Source: Candidatus Omnitrophota bacterium (lineage in GTDB: Bacteria > Omnitrophota > Gorgyraeia > Aquiviventales > Aquiviventaceae). Taken from it: a DNA stretch of 13,462 bases. Under the pieces are notes generated by a model that was given only the letters and a program-made list of their open reading frames with translations, was not told the origin of the DNA and made no database searches. The stretch covers positions 1 to 13,462 of the forward strand of contig JACQRD010000066.1 of assembly GCA_016206675.1 (NCBI GenBank), given 5' to 3'. Of the stretch, positions 1 through 6,958 are shown in pieces. The position numbers were made by a program, and so were the translations under genes. How positions within the stretch are numbered: the first letter of the stretch is position 1; the number at the start of each line of letters is the position of its first letter.

Positions 1-1345
1 CCCGCTGGGAGTGCCGAAGCGTGGCCAGTTGCTGCCATGCCGAGGGCTCCGTCAGCGGCTGCCCGATGAGGCAGGACCGTTCATCAAATCCGTACCGGGA
101 GGCATAGTACCGGAATGGGTACTGCGACCAGTAGTAGACATACACCGCGTCCGTCGGGCGGCGGTGGCGGCTGACATGCGCGAGGACAGGCTTCAACTCC
201 TCGATCTGGATGGGGTGCCACAGCAATTGCGCAGCGACGACCACGGTTGGGCCGATCAGCGCCACACCGGCCAGTGCGCCCACGATGCGGAGGGGCCGCT
301 GCGAGGCTGCACACAGCACCCGCACCCCTTCCCCGATGGGCAACAGCAGAAAGGGAACGAGAAACAGGACGAGCCGATTGCCGAACGGCAGCAGCTTCCA
401 GGCCGCCAGCACGAGCGAGATGCCGATGGGCAGCACCATCAGCAGCACCCGCGAGCCGTGGCTTCTGGCCAAGCCGGCAGCCCCCACCAGGAAGATCACA
501 GCCGCGACGACCGGCAGGTGCAATGCTCCAGGATCCCGAAAACTCTCGACGAACACCCGTGTCCATTCAGCGACGCCACCCCAGAAGCTTGCCGAGGCCG
601 CGGGAAATCGGCCACCCCAGAATTGATGGTAAAACGTCCTCAACTGCTGGTCCTCCGCCACGCCGCGCAGGCACGCCAGGTAGAGCACGAGAAAGCTGAC
701 GGCCCAGGCCGTCCAGACTGGCAAGAGGCGCGCAAGGCGCGCCAGCGTCCCGCGGCGCCAGCACACCACGACCGACCAGACCATGAAGGCGACCAAGAGC
801 ACGGCGGAAGGATACGAGCACCAGAGTGCTACTGCTCCAGCAAGGCCATAGCCGACCAGCCGAGCGAGCTTAAGCCGCGCCGTCGGCATCTCCATCAAGA
901 TCAACGTGAGAAGAATGGCGACGGCCACATCCCAACCATAAGGCTTCACTTCCGTCGAGTAATAGACCAGGTTGCTCGAGAGTGCAAACAACGCCACCGC
1001 CACGGCGGCGGCCCAAGGCTCAAGCAGGCGCTTGGCGAGGACGTAAAAGAGCGGCACAGACGCCAGCCCCGCGGCCAACGGCAGCGCCCGCAGCACGAAC
1101 TCGCTGCTGCCGAATACCTGCACCACAAGTTTTTGGAGCCAGAGGAAGACTGGCGGAGCCGTCTGGAGAAACTCCAGGGGCTGCCGCAGCAACCCGGCAT
1201 ACGAACGCGCGAGGAGAGCGAAGGTCAGGAACGCTTCGTCGAGCCACAGCGAGCGGTTGGCCAGATATTGCACCACGCGCAGCAACAGGCCAAGACTAAT
1301 CACGAGGAGCGTGAGGAGGCGGGCGCGGCGGAACAGCGTGTTCAC
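1..1345 (-). CDS. GT-C family (GT39/PMT-like) membrane glycosyltransferase, 3' end cut by window
   Basis: About 448 codons read without a stop to the window edge. From the family, it should transfer a sugar from a polyprenyl-phosphate donor on the periplasmic side of the inner membrane. Many hydrophobic helices are visible, the first at about residues 8-28. The first outer loop carries SLWLDEAF (Asp36-Glu37), the acidic motif of family 39 / ArnT-like enzymes. TAPPVF (about 62-67) stands where these enzymes often have HPP, and a YSTEVKPY motif resembles their S-E-R-Y motif with Lys for Arg. I chose the GTG at 1345, 25 nt after the upstream small ORF, because no earlier in-frame start was found; its Shine-Dalgarno is weak. 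The acceptor is unknown. Its place behind pilus genes allows pilin or surface-polysaccharide glycosylation, but that is inference. Confidence 0.85.
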   Translation of the reverse strand, partial: MNTLFRRARLLTLLVISLGLLLRVVQYLANRSLWLDEAFLTFALLARSYAGLLRQPLEFLQTAPPVFLWLQKLVVQVFGSSEFVLRALPLAAGLASVPLFYVLAKRLLEPWAAAVAVALFALSSNLVYYSTEVKPYGWDVAVAILLTLILMEMPTARLKLARLVGYGLAGAVALWCSYPSAVLLVAFMVWSVVVCWRRGTLARLARLLPVWTAWAVSFLVLYLACLRGVAEDQQLRTFYHQFWGGRFPAASASFWGGVAEWTRVFVESFRDPGALHLPVVAAVIFLVGAAGLARSHGSRVLLMVLPIGISLVLAAWKLLPFGNRLVLFLVPFLLLPIGEGVRVLCAASQRPLRIVGALAGVALIGPTVVVAAQLLWHPIQIEELKPVLAHVSRHRRPTDAVYVYYWSQYPFRYYASRYGFDERSCLIGQPLTEPSAWQQLATLRHSQR

Positions 1346-1370
1346 GCAGGCACGATGGGCATCGCCATCG

Positions 1371-1571
1371 TCACCGGGGCAGCGACCAAGCCGGCAAGGG
1401 GTACATTTCCAGCGAGGCGGTCAACACGCGCACGTTGCGGATCGCGCTCGTTGAGGTCGCTTTGCGGCCGGCGGCAAGGCTCGGCCACACAATCGCGGCA
1501 AGCAAGCTCAGGAGGGCCGCCCCCATGAGGGCGGTGAGGAGACGCTCCTGGGTCACGCGCTGGCTCCGCAT
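1371..1571 (-). CDS. Small pseudopilin-like membrane protein or pilin remnant (66 aa)
   Basis: Not assigned to a known family with certainty. It has a short polar N-terminus, one hydrophobic helix (about residues 9-28) and then LAAIVWPSLAAGRKA, followed by SAIRNVRVLTASLEMYP. That layout resembles the N-terminal third of type IV pseudopilins, where an LAAIAVP-type helix end leads into an A-x-x-N-L-R stretch and a Tyr. It lacks the Gly-Phe-Thr-Leu-x-Glu prepilin cleavage motif and the whole globular head, since it stops after 66 codons. Its position right after pilC fits a pilin-like gene. The start ATG at 1571 sits in the loop of a small hairpin (1562-1583) and the Shine-Dalgarno is weak. It could be a decayed pseudopilin, a genuine mini-protein, or a chance frame. 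Confidence 0.4.
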   Translation of the reverse strand: MRSQRVTQERLLTALMGAALLSLLAAIVWPSLAAGRKATSTSAIRNVRVLTASLEMYPLPAWSLPR

Positions 1572-1583
1572 GATGATGGAGCC
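1562..1583 (-). other. Small hairpin holding the start codon of the pseudopilin-like ORF
   Basis: GGCTCC (1562-1567) pairs with GGAGCC (1578-1583). On the mRNA strand the loop contains the ATG at 1571. The stem uses the AGGCTCC stretch that would otherwise be the only Shine-Dalgarno-like sequence. It is only 6 bp, so chance is possible. Confidence 0.3.
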
Positions 1584-1609
1584 TATTGTACTTGACGCGC
1601 GGTGCCTCC

Positions 1610-1633
1610 GACAAGCCGCCTGAGGCGGCTGTC
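1610..1633 (-). other. GC-rich hairpin after pilC, without a T-run
   Basis: GACAAGCCGCC, a 3-nt loop (1621-1623) and GGCGGCTGTC form a stable stem with one bulged base, 6 nt beyond the pilC stop. The mRNA strand has no T-tract after the stem, so it is not a typical intrinsic terminator. It could stabilise the 3' end of an upstream message or lower read-through to the next genes. Confidence 0.45.
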
Positions 1634-1639
1634 GAACGC

Positions 1640-2848
1640 TCAGCGGATGAGGGTCGAGATCTTAAAGACCGGCAGAAACAGGGCGACGACGATGCCGCCG
1701 ATGACGATGCCCAGGATGGCGATCACCAGCGGCTCGATCAGGCTGGTCAGTGCGGTGACGGCCGCGTCGACCTCGTTCTCGTAGAAGTCGGCGATCTTGG
1801 CGAGCATCTTCTCCAGCTCGCCCGTCTTCTCGCCGACGGAGATCATGCGGGTGACCATGGCGGGAAAGATCTTGCTGTCGGCCAAGGGATCGGCGATGTT
1901 CTCTCCTTCCTTGATGCTGGAGCGCGCCGCCAGCACCGCCTGCTCCACCACCTTGTTGCTGGAGGTTTTGGCGACGATTTCCAGCGCGCCGAGAATCGGC
2001 ACGCCGGACTTGACCAGCGTGGCGAGCGTTCTGGCGAACCGGGCGATGACGGCTTTTTGGAGCAGCTTGCCGATCACCGGCACCTTGAGGATCAGCCGGT
2101 CAAACACCTGCCGCCCCCCCGGTGTGTTGATGTACACGTTGGCCGCCGCCGCTAGCGCGATCAGGCCGACGATCTCAAAGATGATGTACTTGCCCATGTA
2201 TTCGCTGAGTTTCAGCAGGATCAACGTCGGCAGCGGCAGCTCTCCCCCTAGCGCGGAGAAAATGTCCTTGAACTTCGGCACGATCACGATAATCAGGAAG
2301 CTGGTAATGGCCAACGCCATGAAAGAGACGAACGCCGGATAGAACAGGCTGGCCTGCACCTTCCGCTGCAGGGCGCTGACCTTTTCCAAATAGCTGGCCA
2401 CGCGATCCAAAATCTCATCCAGATGGCCTGAGGACTCCCCCGCGCGGATCATGTTCACGAAAAAGTCCGAAAACGCCTTCGGGTGGCGCCCCGCGGCCTC
2501 GGAGAGGCTGGCACCGGCCTCGATGTCATCGCGGATCTTCCGCAGGATCTGCCGGAAATTTCGGTCATCCATCTGCTCCGCCAGCACGTCCAGCGCCGCG
2601 GAAATCGGAATGCCGCTGTCCACCATGGTGGCGAGCTGGCGCGAAAAAATCACCAGCTGGTCGGATTTGACGTGCGGCTCGCCGATCTTGAAGGCCGAGG
2701 CCTTCGCCTGCGCGCGCTCATCGATCGAGAGCACGACGAACTCCTGCTTCCACAGCTGCTCAACGAGCGCGTTGCGCGACTCCACGTCGAGCGTTCCGCT
2801 GTGGGTCTTGCCTGTCTTGTCCTTCACCACATAGGCGAATGTCGGCAT
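1640..2848 (-). CDS. pilC: Type IV pilus inner-membrane platform protein PilC
   Basis: 402 aa, the usual length of PilC/GspF. It is the integral membrane platform on which the PilB and PilT ATPases act to add or remove pilin. The N-terminus (MPTFAYVVKDKTGK) is the typical small beta domain. Two T2SF repeats follow, at about residues 65-195 and 265-395, each with the GE-x-G-x-L-x-x-L signature (GESSGHLDEIL at 137-147, GEKTGELEKML at 339-349). Hydrophobic helices lie near 172-190, 221-240 and 372-393. The open frame extends upstream to 2992, but that part is the shadow of the preceding ATPase. The ATG at 2848 has AAGGGG about 8 nt before it and lies 17 nt after the preceding stop, so the two genes are surely co-transcribed. 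Confidence 0.97.
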   Translation of the reverse strand: MPTFAYVVKDKTGKTHSGTLDVESRNALVEQLWKQEFVVLSIDERAQAKASAFKIGEPHVKSDQLVIFSRQLATMVDSGIPISAALDVLAEQMDDRNFRQILRKIRDDIEAGASLSEAAGRHPKAFSDFFVNMIRAGESSGHLDEILDRVASYLEKVSALQRKVQASLFYPAFVSFMALAITSFLIIVIVPKFKDIFSALGGELPLPTLILLKLSEYMGKYIIFEIVGLIALAAAANVYINTPGGRQVFDRLILKVPVIGKLLQKAVIARFARTLATLVKSGVPILGALEIVAKTSSNKVVEQAVLAARSSIKEGENIADPLADSKIFPAMVTRMISVGEKTGELEKMLAKIADFYENEVDAAVTALTSLIEPLVIAILGIVIGGIVVALFLPVFKISTLIR

Positions 2849-2865
2849 CGCGCAAACCCCTTCCC

Positions 2866-4569
2866 TTATTCCTCCGTCGTCACGGCGATGACTTCTTCGA
2901 ACGTCGTCACCCCCAGCTGCGCCTTCTTGAGGCCGTCCTGGCGCATCGTCAGCGCCCCCAAGTTGGTGACCGCATGCGTCTTGATCTCCCACGACTGCGC
3001 CCGCGAGACGATCAGCTCGCGGATTTTCTCATCGATGGGAATCACTTCGATGATGCCCATGCGGCCCCGGAAGCCGGTCTGGTTGCACATCCGGCAGCCG
3101 CCGGGGCGATAAAACGTTCCGCCGTCGGCCGCCGTCAGCCCGATGCGCTCCAACACCTCCGGCTCCGGCTGGTAGGGCTGCCGGCACTTGGAGCAGAGCT
3201 TGCGGACCAGCCGCTGGGCTTCGATGAGGCAGACGCTGGAGGCGACCAGAAACGGCTCCACCCCCATGTCCACCAACCGTGTGACCGCCGAGGCGGCGTC
3301 GTTGGTGTGGAGCGTGGAGAGCACCAGCTGTCCGGTGAGGCTCGCCTTCATGGCGATGTCGGCGGTTTCGAAATCGCGGATCTCCCCGATCATCACCACA
3401 TCGGGGCTTTGGCGCAGCAGCGAGCGCAGCCCGCTGGCGAAGGTCAGCCCGATGTCGGGATTGACCTGCATCTGGATGATCCCCTCCACCTGGTATTCCA
3501 CCGGATCCTCGACGGTGATGATGTTGCGGGTCGGCTTGTTGAGCTCATTCAAAATGGAATACAGCGTCGTGGACTTGCCGGAGCCGGTCGGGCCGGTGAC
3601 CAGAATCATGCCGTACGGGCGCTTGACGACCTCCTTGAACCGCTCGATCGACTGGGGCAAAAAGCCGAGATGGTCCAGCCCCACCGACAGGTTGGCCTGG
3701 TCGAGCAGCCGCATGACGACCTTGCCGCCGTGCGTAATCGGCAACACCGACACGCGGAAGTCGATCTCCTTCTCGTCAAGCCGCACCTTGAAGCGGCCGT
3801 CCTGCGGCTGGCGCCACTCGGTGATGTCCATGCCGGACATGATCTTCAGCCGCGTCAGCACCGGGTTCTGCACCGCTTTCGGCAGCTTGTGCGAGTCGAC
3901 CAGGTGCCCGTCGATCCGCAGCCGCACCTTCAGGCAGGTGGCCATGGGCTCCAGATGGATATCGGAGGCGTGCCGGCGGATCGCCTCGATGACCATGAGG
4001 TTGATGACGCGCACCACCGGCCCCTCTTCTTCCCCGCCCTCATTAAGCAGCAGCGCGATGGCGGTATCCAGGGTGCCGATGTCCCCGTCAGGCCCTTCGA
4101 TGCCCTCGGCCGCTCTCGCGGCGACGGCCTGGGCCTGGCTGGCGTAAATTTGCTCGATGGCGCGCCGGATCTCGGTCTCGGAACAAATCACCGGAGCCAC
4201 CGTCCCCTGGGTGATGGCCTTCAGGTCATCGATCGCGAAGATGTTCAGGGGGTCCGCCATGGCCACCAGCAATTGATCCCCCCGCTTGTGGAGGGCGATC
4301 AGCTGGTACTGGCGCGCCATGCGCTCCGGGATCAGCTGGGCCGAGTTGGAATCGATGCGATACTTCACCAGGGAAATCAACGGCAGCCCGAGCTCTTTCG
4401 ACAGCAACTCGGTCAGCTTGGTCTCTGAAATGATGCTGCGCTCAATGAGCAGCTGCCCGAACCCTTGGCCGTTCTTGGACGATTCCGCCAACAGCTTGTC
4501 CATCTGCTCCTTCGGAGCGATCCCCTGCTCAACCAGCAGGCTGGCAATCCGCTGCCTGAAGCTGGCCAT
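2866..4569 (-). CDS. pilB: Type IV pilus assembly / type II secretion ATPase PilB/GspE, second copy
   Basis: 567 aa hexameric secretion ATPase expected to power pilin addition at PilC, its direct downstream neighbour. The N-terminal MshEN-like domain (about 1-145) lacks the RLG of the cyclic-di-GMP motif. An acidic linker (about 175-183) follows. The catalytic core has the Asp box ITVEDPVEY (351-359), Walker A GPTGSGKST (326-334), Walker B VVMIGEIRD (391-399) and His box STLHTND (418-424). A tetracysteine zinc site uses Cys459, 462, 492 and 495. All catalytic residues are present. The ATG at 4569 is preceded by AGGTGG, but this Shine-Dalgarno lies inside the 3' arm of a perfect 16-nt inverted repeat that ends at the A of the ATG, so its translation is likely gated by structure. 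It is clearly paralogous to the preceding ATPase but diverged from it. Confidence 0.96.
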   Translation of the reverse strand: MASFRQRIASLLVEQGIAPKEQMDKLLAESSKNGQGFGQLLIERSIISETKLTELLSKELGLPLISLVKYRIDSNSAQLIPERMARQYQLIALHKRGDQLLVAMADPLNIFAIDDLKAITQGTVAPVICSETEIRRAIEQIYASQAQAVAARAAEGIEGPDGDIGTLDTAIALLLNEGGEEEGPVVRVINLMVIEAIRRHASDIHLEPMATCLKVRLRIDGHLVDSHKLPKAVQNPVLTRLKIMSGMDITEWRQPQDGRFKVRLDEKEIDFRVSVLPITHGGKVVMRLLDQANLSVGLDHLGFLPQSIERFKEVVKRPYGMILVTGPTGSGKSTTLYSILNELNKPTRNIITVEDPVEYQVEGIIQMQVNPDIGLTFASGLRSLLRQSPDVVMIGEIRDFETADIAMKASLTGQLVLSTLHTNDAASAVTRLVDMGVEPFLVASSVCLIEAQRLVRKLCSKCRQPYQPEPEVLERIGLTAADGGTFYRPGGCRMCNQTGFRGRMGIIEVIPIDEKIRELIVSRAQSWEIKTHAVTNLGALTMRQDGLKKAQLGVTTFEEVIAVTTEE

Positions 4570-4694
4570 CCCACCACCTGCGCCTTACGGTGTCCCGCCG
4601 TAACGGACATTCTCCATCAGTAATTCTCCGCCCAACGTTTCCCCCCGGGCTGCTGTCCGGGTCCGCCCTTGGCGGACCGGCGCAGGTGGTGGGA
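4569..4694 (-). repeat. 126-nt cloverleaf element with 16-nt inverted ends between the two pilB genes
   Basis: The perfect inverted repeat TCCCACCACCTGCGCC (4569-4584) and its complement (4679-4694) close the block. On the mRNA strand three more stems fill it end to end. Stem 2 is GGTCCGCC/GGCGGACC (4678-4671 with 4667-4660, 3-nt loop). Stem 3 is CGGACA/TGTCCG (4659-4654 with 4609-4604, large loop). Stem 4 is TTACGG/CCGTAA (4603-4598 with 4590-4585, 7-nt loop). Each stem begins on the base after the previous one ends, so the four-way junction has no unpaired base. The closing stem contains the Shine-Dalgarno of the next pilB. CCA (or CCAT) flanks both ends, at 4566-4568 and 4695-4697, like a target duplication. 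Structured mRNA leader and MITE-like insertion are both possible. Confidence 0.8.
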
Positions 4695-4698
4695 CCAT
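4585..4698 (-). CDS. Possible 37-codon coupling/leader ORF spanning the cloverleaf
   Basis: An ATG 3 nt after the pilB stop (at 4704-4702) opens a frame of 37 codons that ends with TAA at 4587-4585, on the last base before the 3' arm of the inverted repeat. It begins MVPPPAPVRQ and ends ENVRYGGTP. A second in-frame ATG at 4617, with GGAG 8 nt upstream, would give a 10-codon peptide. No family is recognised. A ribosome finishing here would sit on the Shine-Dalgarno of the next pilB and open it, which is the usual geometry of a leader ORF. A frame of this length can also occur by chance in GC-rich DNA. Confidence 0.25.
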   Translation of the reverse strand: MVPPPAPVRQGRTRTAARGETLGGELLMENVRYGGTP

Positions 4699-4701
4699 GG
4701 T

Positions 4702-6429
4702 TCACCCGACTTCCACCATATCGCCGATCGTCGTGCGGAAGATCTCGTCCAGCGTCGTCTTCTGCTCGATGACTTTCGCCAATCCCTGCTCCCGGAGGAC
4801 CTTCATGCCTTCCTTGCGCGCCAGCGCTTCGATGTCGCGCTCCGGTGCGCGCTTGAGCACCAGTTGGCGGATGCCGGGCGTCATCGCCAGCGTCTCGGCG
4901 ATCACTTCCCGGCCGGCGTAGCCTGAGCCGGAACAGGAGCGGCAGCCCTGGCCGCGCAGCAGCTCTCTCGGCTGACCCTTCTTGTCCAACAGGCCGAGCT
5001 GCTTGGCCAGGCCGGCCGCCGGCTGGTAGCCTTCCGCGCACTTCAGGCACACTTTCCTGATGAGCCGCTGCCCCACGACGGCCATCAGGCAAGAGTTCAG
5101 CAAAAACGGCTCCACACCCATGTTGACGAGCCGCACGATCGACCCCGCCGCGCTGCTGGTGTGCAGCGTGCTCAGGACAAGGTGCCCTGTCAGCGCCGAT
5201 TTGACCGCCATATCCGCGGTTTCGCCATCGCGGATCTCCCCCACCATGATGACGTCGGGATCCTGCCGCAGGATCGACCGCAGCGCCTTGGCGAACGTCA
5301 GGCCGATATCCGCCTTGACGCTCACCTGGTTGATGCCTTCGAGATCGTATTCGACCGGGTCTTCGACGGTAATCAGGTTCTTCTCCGGCGTGTCGATCAG
5401 CCGCAGCAGCGAATACAGCGTGGTGGTCTTCCCCGACCCGGTCGGCCCCGTGCTGAGGATCATGCCGTGCGGTCGCTTGGCGCACTCCGTCATCGTCTCG
5501 ATGTCCCGGTCGGTGAAGCCCAGCGCGCTGATGCTCAGCGCCATCTTGCCCTTGTCCAGCACGCGCAGACACACGTTGCCGCCGAAGGTTGACGGCAGGA
5601 TGGACACCCGGAAGTCGACCAGCCGCTCGTCCACCCGCATCGTGAAGTGGCCGTCCTGGGGCAGCCGGCGCTCGGAGATGTCCAGCTCCGAGAGGATCTT
5701 GATGCGCGAGACCACCGCGTTGTGCAGCGGCTTCGGGGGGGCCTCCCCCTCCTGCAGAATCCCGTCGATCCGATACCGCACCCGCACGCTCTTCTCCCTG
5801 GGCTCGATTAGCAGATCGGAGGCCCGCATCCGCACCGCCTTGGTGATCAGCAAATCGGTGAACTTGATGACCGGGGCTTCCTGCGTTTGGCGCAGCAGCC
5901 GCTCCGCTTCGGAGGCGTCTTCTTTGGTGGGATCGGTGAGGATTTCGACCGATGCCTCCGCTTTCTTGACCATTTCGCGGAGGGTTTCTTCCACGCCGGT
6001 GCCGTAGTACTGGTCGATCGCGTCACGGATGTCCTTGTAGGTCGTGAGCATGGGGTTGATCGACAGCCCGGTCATGGTCGCCACCGTATCCAGCGCGAAG
6101 ACGTTCAGCGGATCGGCCATGGCGACGGTGAGCGTTTGCCCCATGCACGAGACCGGCACGACCTGATACTGCAGCGCCATCTCGCGTGGGATGAGGGCCT
6201 TGAGATCCTGCGGCAGCTTCAAACGCGTCAGGCTCACCGGCGGGATCCCCAGCCCTTCGCTGATGGCGGCGAGCAGATCCTCTTCCTTGATGTAGCCGCG
6301 CTCGACCAGGATGCGCTGGAGGCTGCCGCCCTGGACGCGCTGGAGGGAGACCGCCTCCTCCAGCTGCTCCGACGTGAGCAGCTGCCGCGACAACAGCGTC
6401 TGGACGATCTGCTCCTTGAAGCTGGGCAT
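4702..6429 (-). CDS. pilB: Type IV pilus assembly ATPase PilB, first copy
   Basis: 575 aa AAA-type extension ATPase of the GspE/PilB family. The N-terminal MshEN-like domain covers about residues 1-145. Its first motif (KEQIVQTLLSRQLLTSEQL) has lost the R-L-G and Gly positions expected for cyclic-di-GMP binding. The ATPase core has Walker A GPTGSGKTT (328-336), Asp box ITVEDPVEY (353-361), Walker B VIMVGEIRD (393-401) and His box STLHTSSA (420-427). The zinc-binding cysteines are Cys461, 464, 496 and 499. The length is normal for PilB. The ATG at 6429 lies 9 nt after the preceding stop and has a short AAGAG upstream. Why the operon has two complete loading ATPases is not evident: this could be a second motor for alternate pilins, a GspE-type partner, or a heteromeric motor. 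Confidence 0.96.
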   Translation of the reverse strand: MPSFKEQIVQTLLSRQLLTSEQLEEAVSLQRVQGGSLQRILVERGYIKEEDLLAAISEGLGIPPVSLTRLKLPQDLKALIPREMALQYQVVPVSCMGQTLTVAMADPLNVFALDTVATMTGLSINPMLTTYKDIRDAIDQYYGTGVEETLREMVKKAEASVEILTDPTKEDASEAERLLRQTQEAPVIKFTDLLITKAVRMRASDLLIEPREKSVRVRYRIDGILQEGEAPPKPLHNAVVSRIKILSELDISERRLPQDGHFTMRVDERLVDFRVSILPSTFGGNVCLRVLDKGKMALSISALGFTDRDIETMTECAKRPHGMILSTGPTGSGKTTTLYSLLRLIDTPEKNLITVEDPVEYDLEGINQVSVKADIGLTFAKALRSILRQDPDVIMVGEIRDGETADMAVKSALTGHLVLSTLHTSSAAGSIVRLVNMGVEPFLLNSCLMAVVGQRLIRKVCLKCAEGYQPAAGLAKQLGLLDKKGQPRELLRGQGCRSCSGSGYAGREVIAETLAMTPGIRQLVLKRAPERDIEALARKEGMKVLREQGLAKVIEQKTTLDEIFRTTIGDMVEVG

Positions 6430-6438
6430 GAGACGCTC

Positions 6439-6903
6439 TTACGCCGCCGGCCGGTGATTGCCGCCGGGCTTGTAGTGCTTCTCAATGGCCTTCAAGATGT
6501 CCGAGGGCGTGCTGACAAATGTCTGCACCACGCACTTCGTCATGAGCTCGACGGCTTCGATCGCCTGGAGATTCGAGGGATCGGCCATCGCCAACGTCAG
6601 GGCGTTGCCGATGCGATCCACCGGAATCAGGCAGTACTGCCGCGCGGTCTCCTCCGGAATCAGGGCGGTCAGCCCCCCGTCGATCTCATAGTTATCCAGC
6701 GGCAGGTACGGAAAGCCGTACTGGGCGGTGAGGGCCAGTGCGATCTCCTCCTCGGTGACGAAGCCGAGCTGGATGAGCGCCTGGCCCATGAGCCCCCCGC
6801 GCTCTTTCTGGTAAGCGAGAGCCTTCTCCAGCTCCTTGGCGGTGATCACCCCGCGCTCAAGGAGCACCTCGCCGATCCGCTTGGTGATGATTCGTTTCGC
6901 CAT
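6439..6903 (-). CDS. Free-standing MshEN (GspE/PilB N-terminal) domain, probable cyclic-di-GMP receptor
   Basis: 154 aa with no ATPase domain: it ends where PilB would enter its linker. Residues 9-32 (KRIGEVLLERGVI...ELEKALAYQ) match the first MshEN motif (R-L/I-G, Leu, Gly, then A-L-x-x-Q). Residues 38-61 (GQALIQLGFVT...IALALTAQ) match the second. These two motifs form the cyclic-di-GMP pocket in the MshEN family. A second small domain follows (about 66-145), ending AIEKHYKPGG, as in GspE N-termini. It should be cytosolic and may bind the PilB or PilT hexamers, or PilC, in trans. I chose the ATG at 6903 with GAAGG just upstream over the GTG at 6924, which lies in a spacer of heptad repeats and has no Shine-Dalgarno. 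A remnant of a third PilB is possible, but the ends look clean and the motifs intact. Confidence 0.9.
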   Translation of the reverse strand: MAKRIITKRIGEVLLERGVITAKELEKALAYQKERGGLMGQALIQLGFVTEEEIALALTAQYGFPYLPLDNYEIDGGLTALIPEETARQYCLIPVDRIGNALTLAMADPSNLQAIEAVELMTKCVVQTFVSTPSDILKAIEKHYKPGGNHRPAA

Positions 6904-6923
6904 TGCCCTTCGCACCTGCCTCA

Positions 6924-6951
6924 CTGTCTGCTGTGTGCTGTCTGCTGTGTG
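6924..6951. repeat. Tandem heptanucleotide repeat in the pilT / MshEN spacer
   Basis: The plus strand reads CTGTCTG CTGTGTG CTGTCTG CTGTGTG, a perfect 14-nt unit twice or four 7-nt units, followed by CT. It fills most of the 55-nt gap between the pilT stop and the MshEN start. It is not symmetric, so no hairpin is expected. Confidence 0.75.
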
Positions 6952-6958
6952 CTAACGC

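Noticed and set aside
11..1528. 505-codon open frame on the plus strand
   Set aside because: It is antisense to a recognisable GT-C glycosyltransferase, has a Q/H/R-rich composition with no domain, and follows the complementary codon pattern of GC-rich DNA.
1610..1633. Intrinsic terminator after pilC
   Set aside because: A stem is present, but the mRNA strand has no T-tract after it.
2849..2992. N-terminal extension of PilC by 48 residues
   Set aside because: It lies inside the preceding ATPase gene, has no PilC homology, and the ATG at 2848 has a good ribosome site.
2839..4428. 529-codon open frame on the plus strand
   Set aside because: It is antisense to the second PilB, with low-complexity H/D/R/Q composition. 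It is a shadow of the conserved gene.
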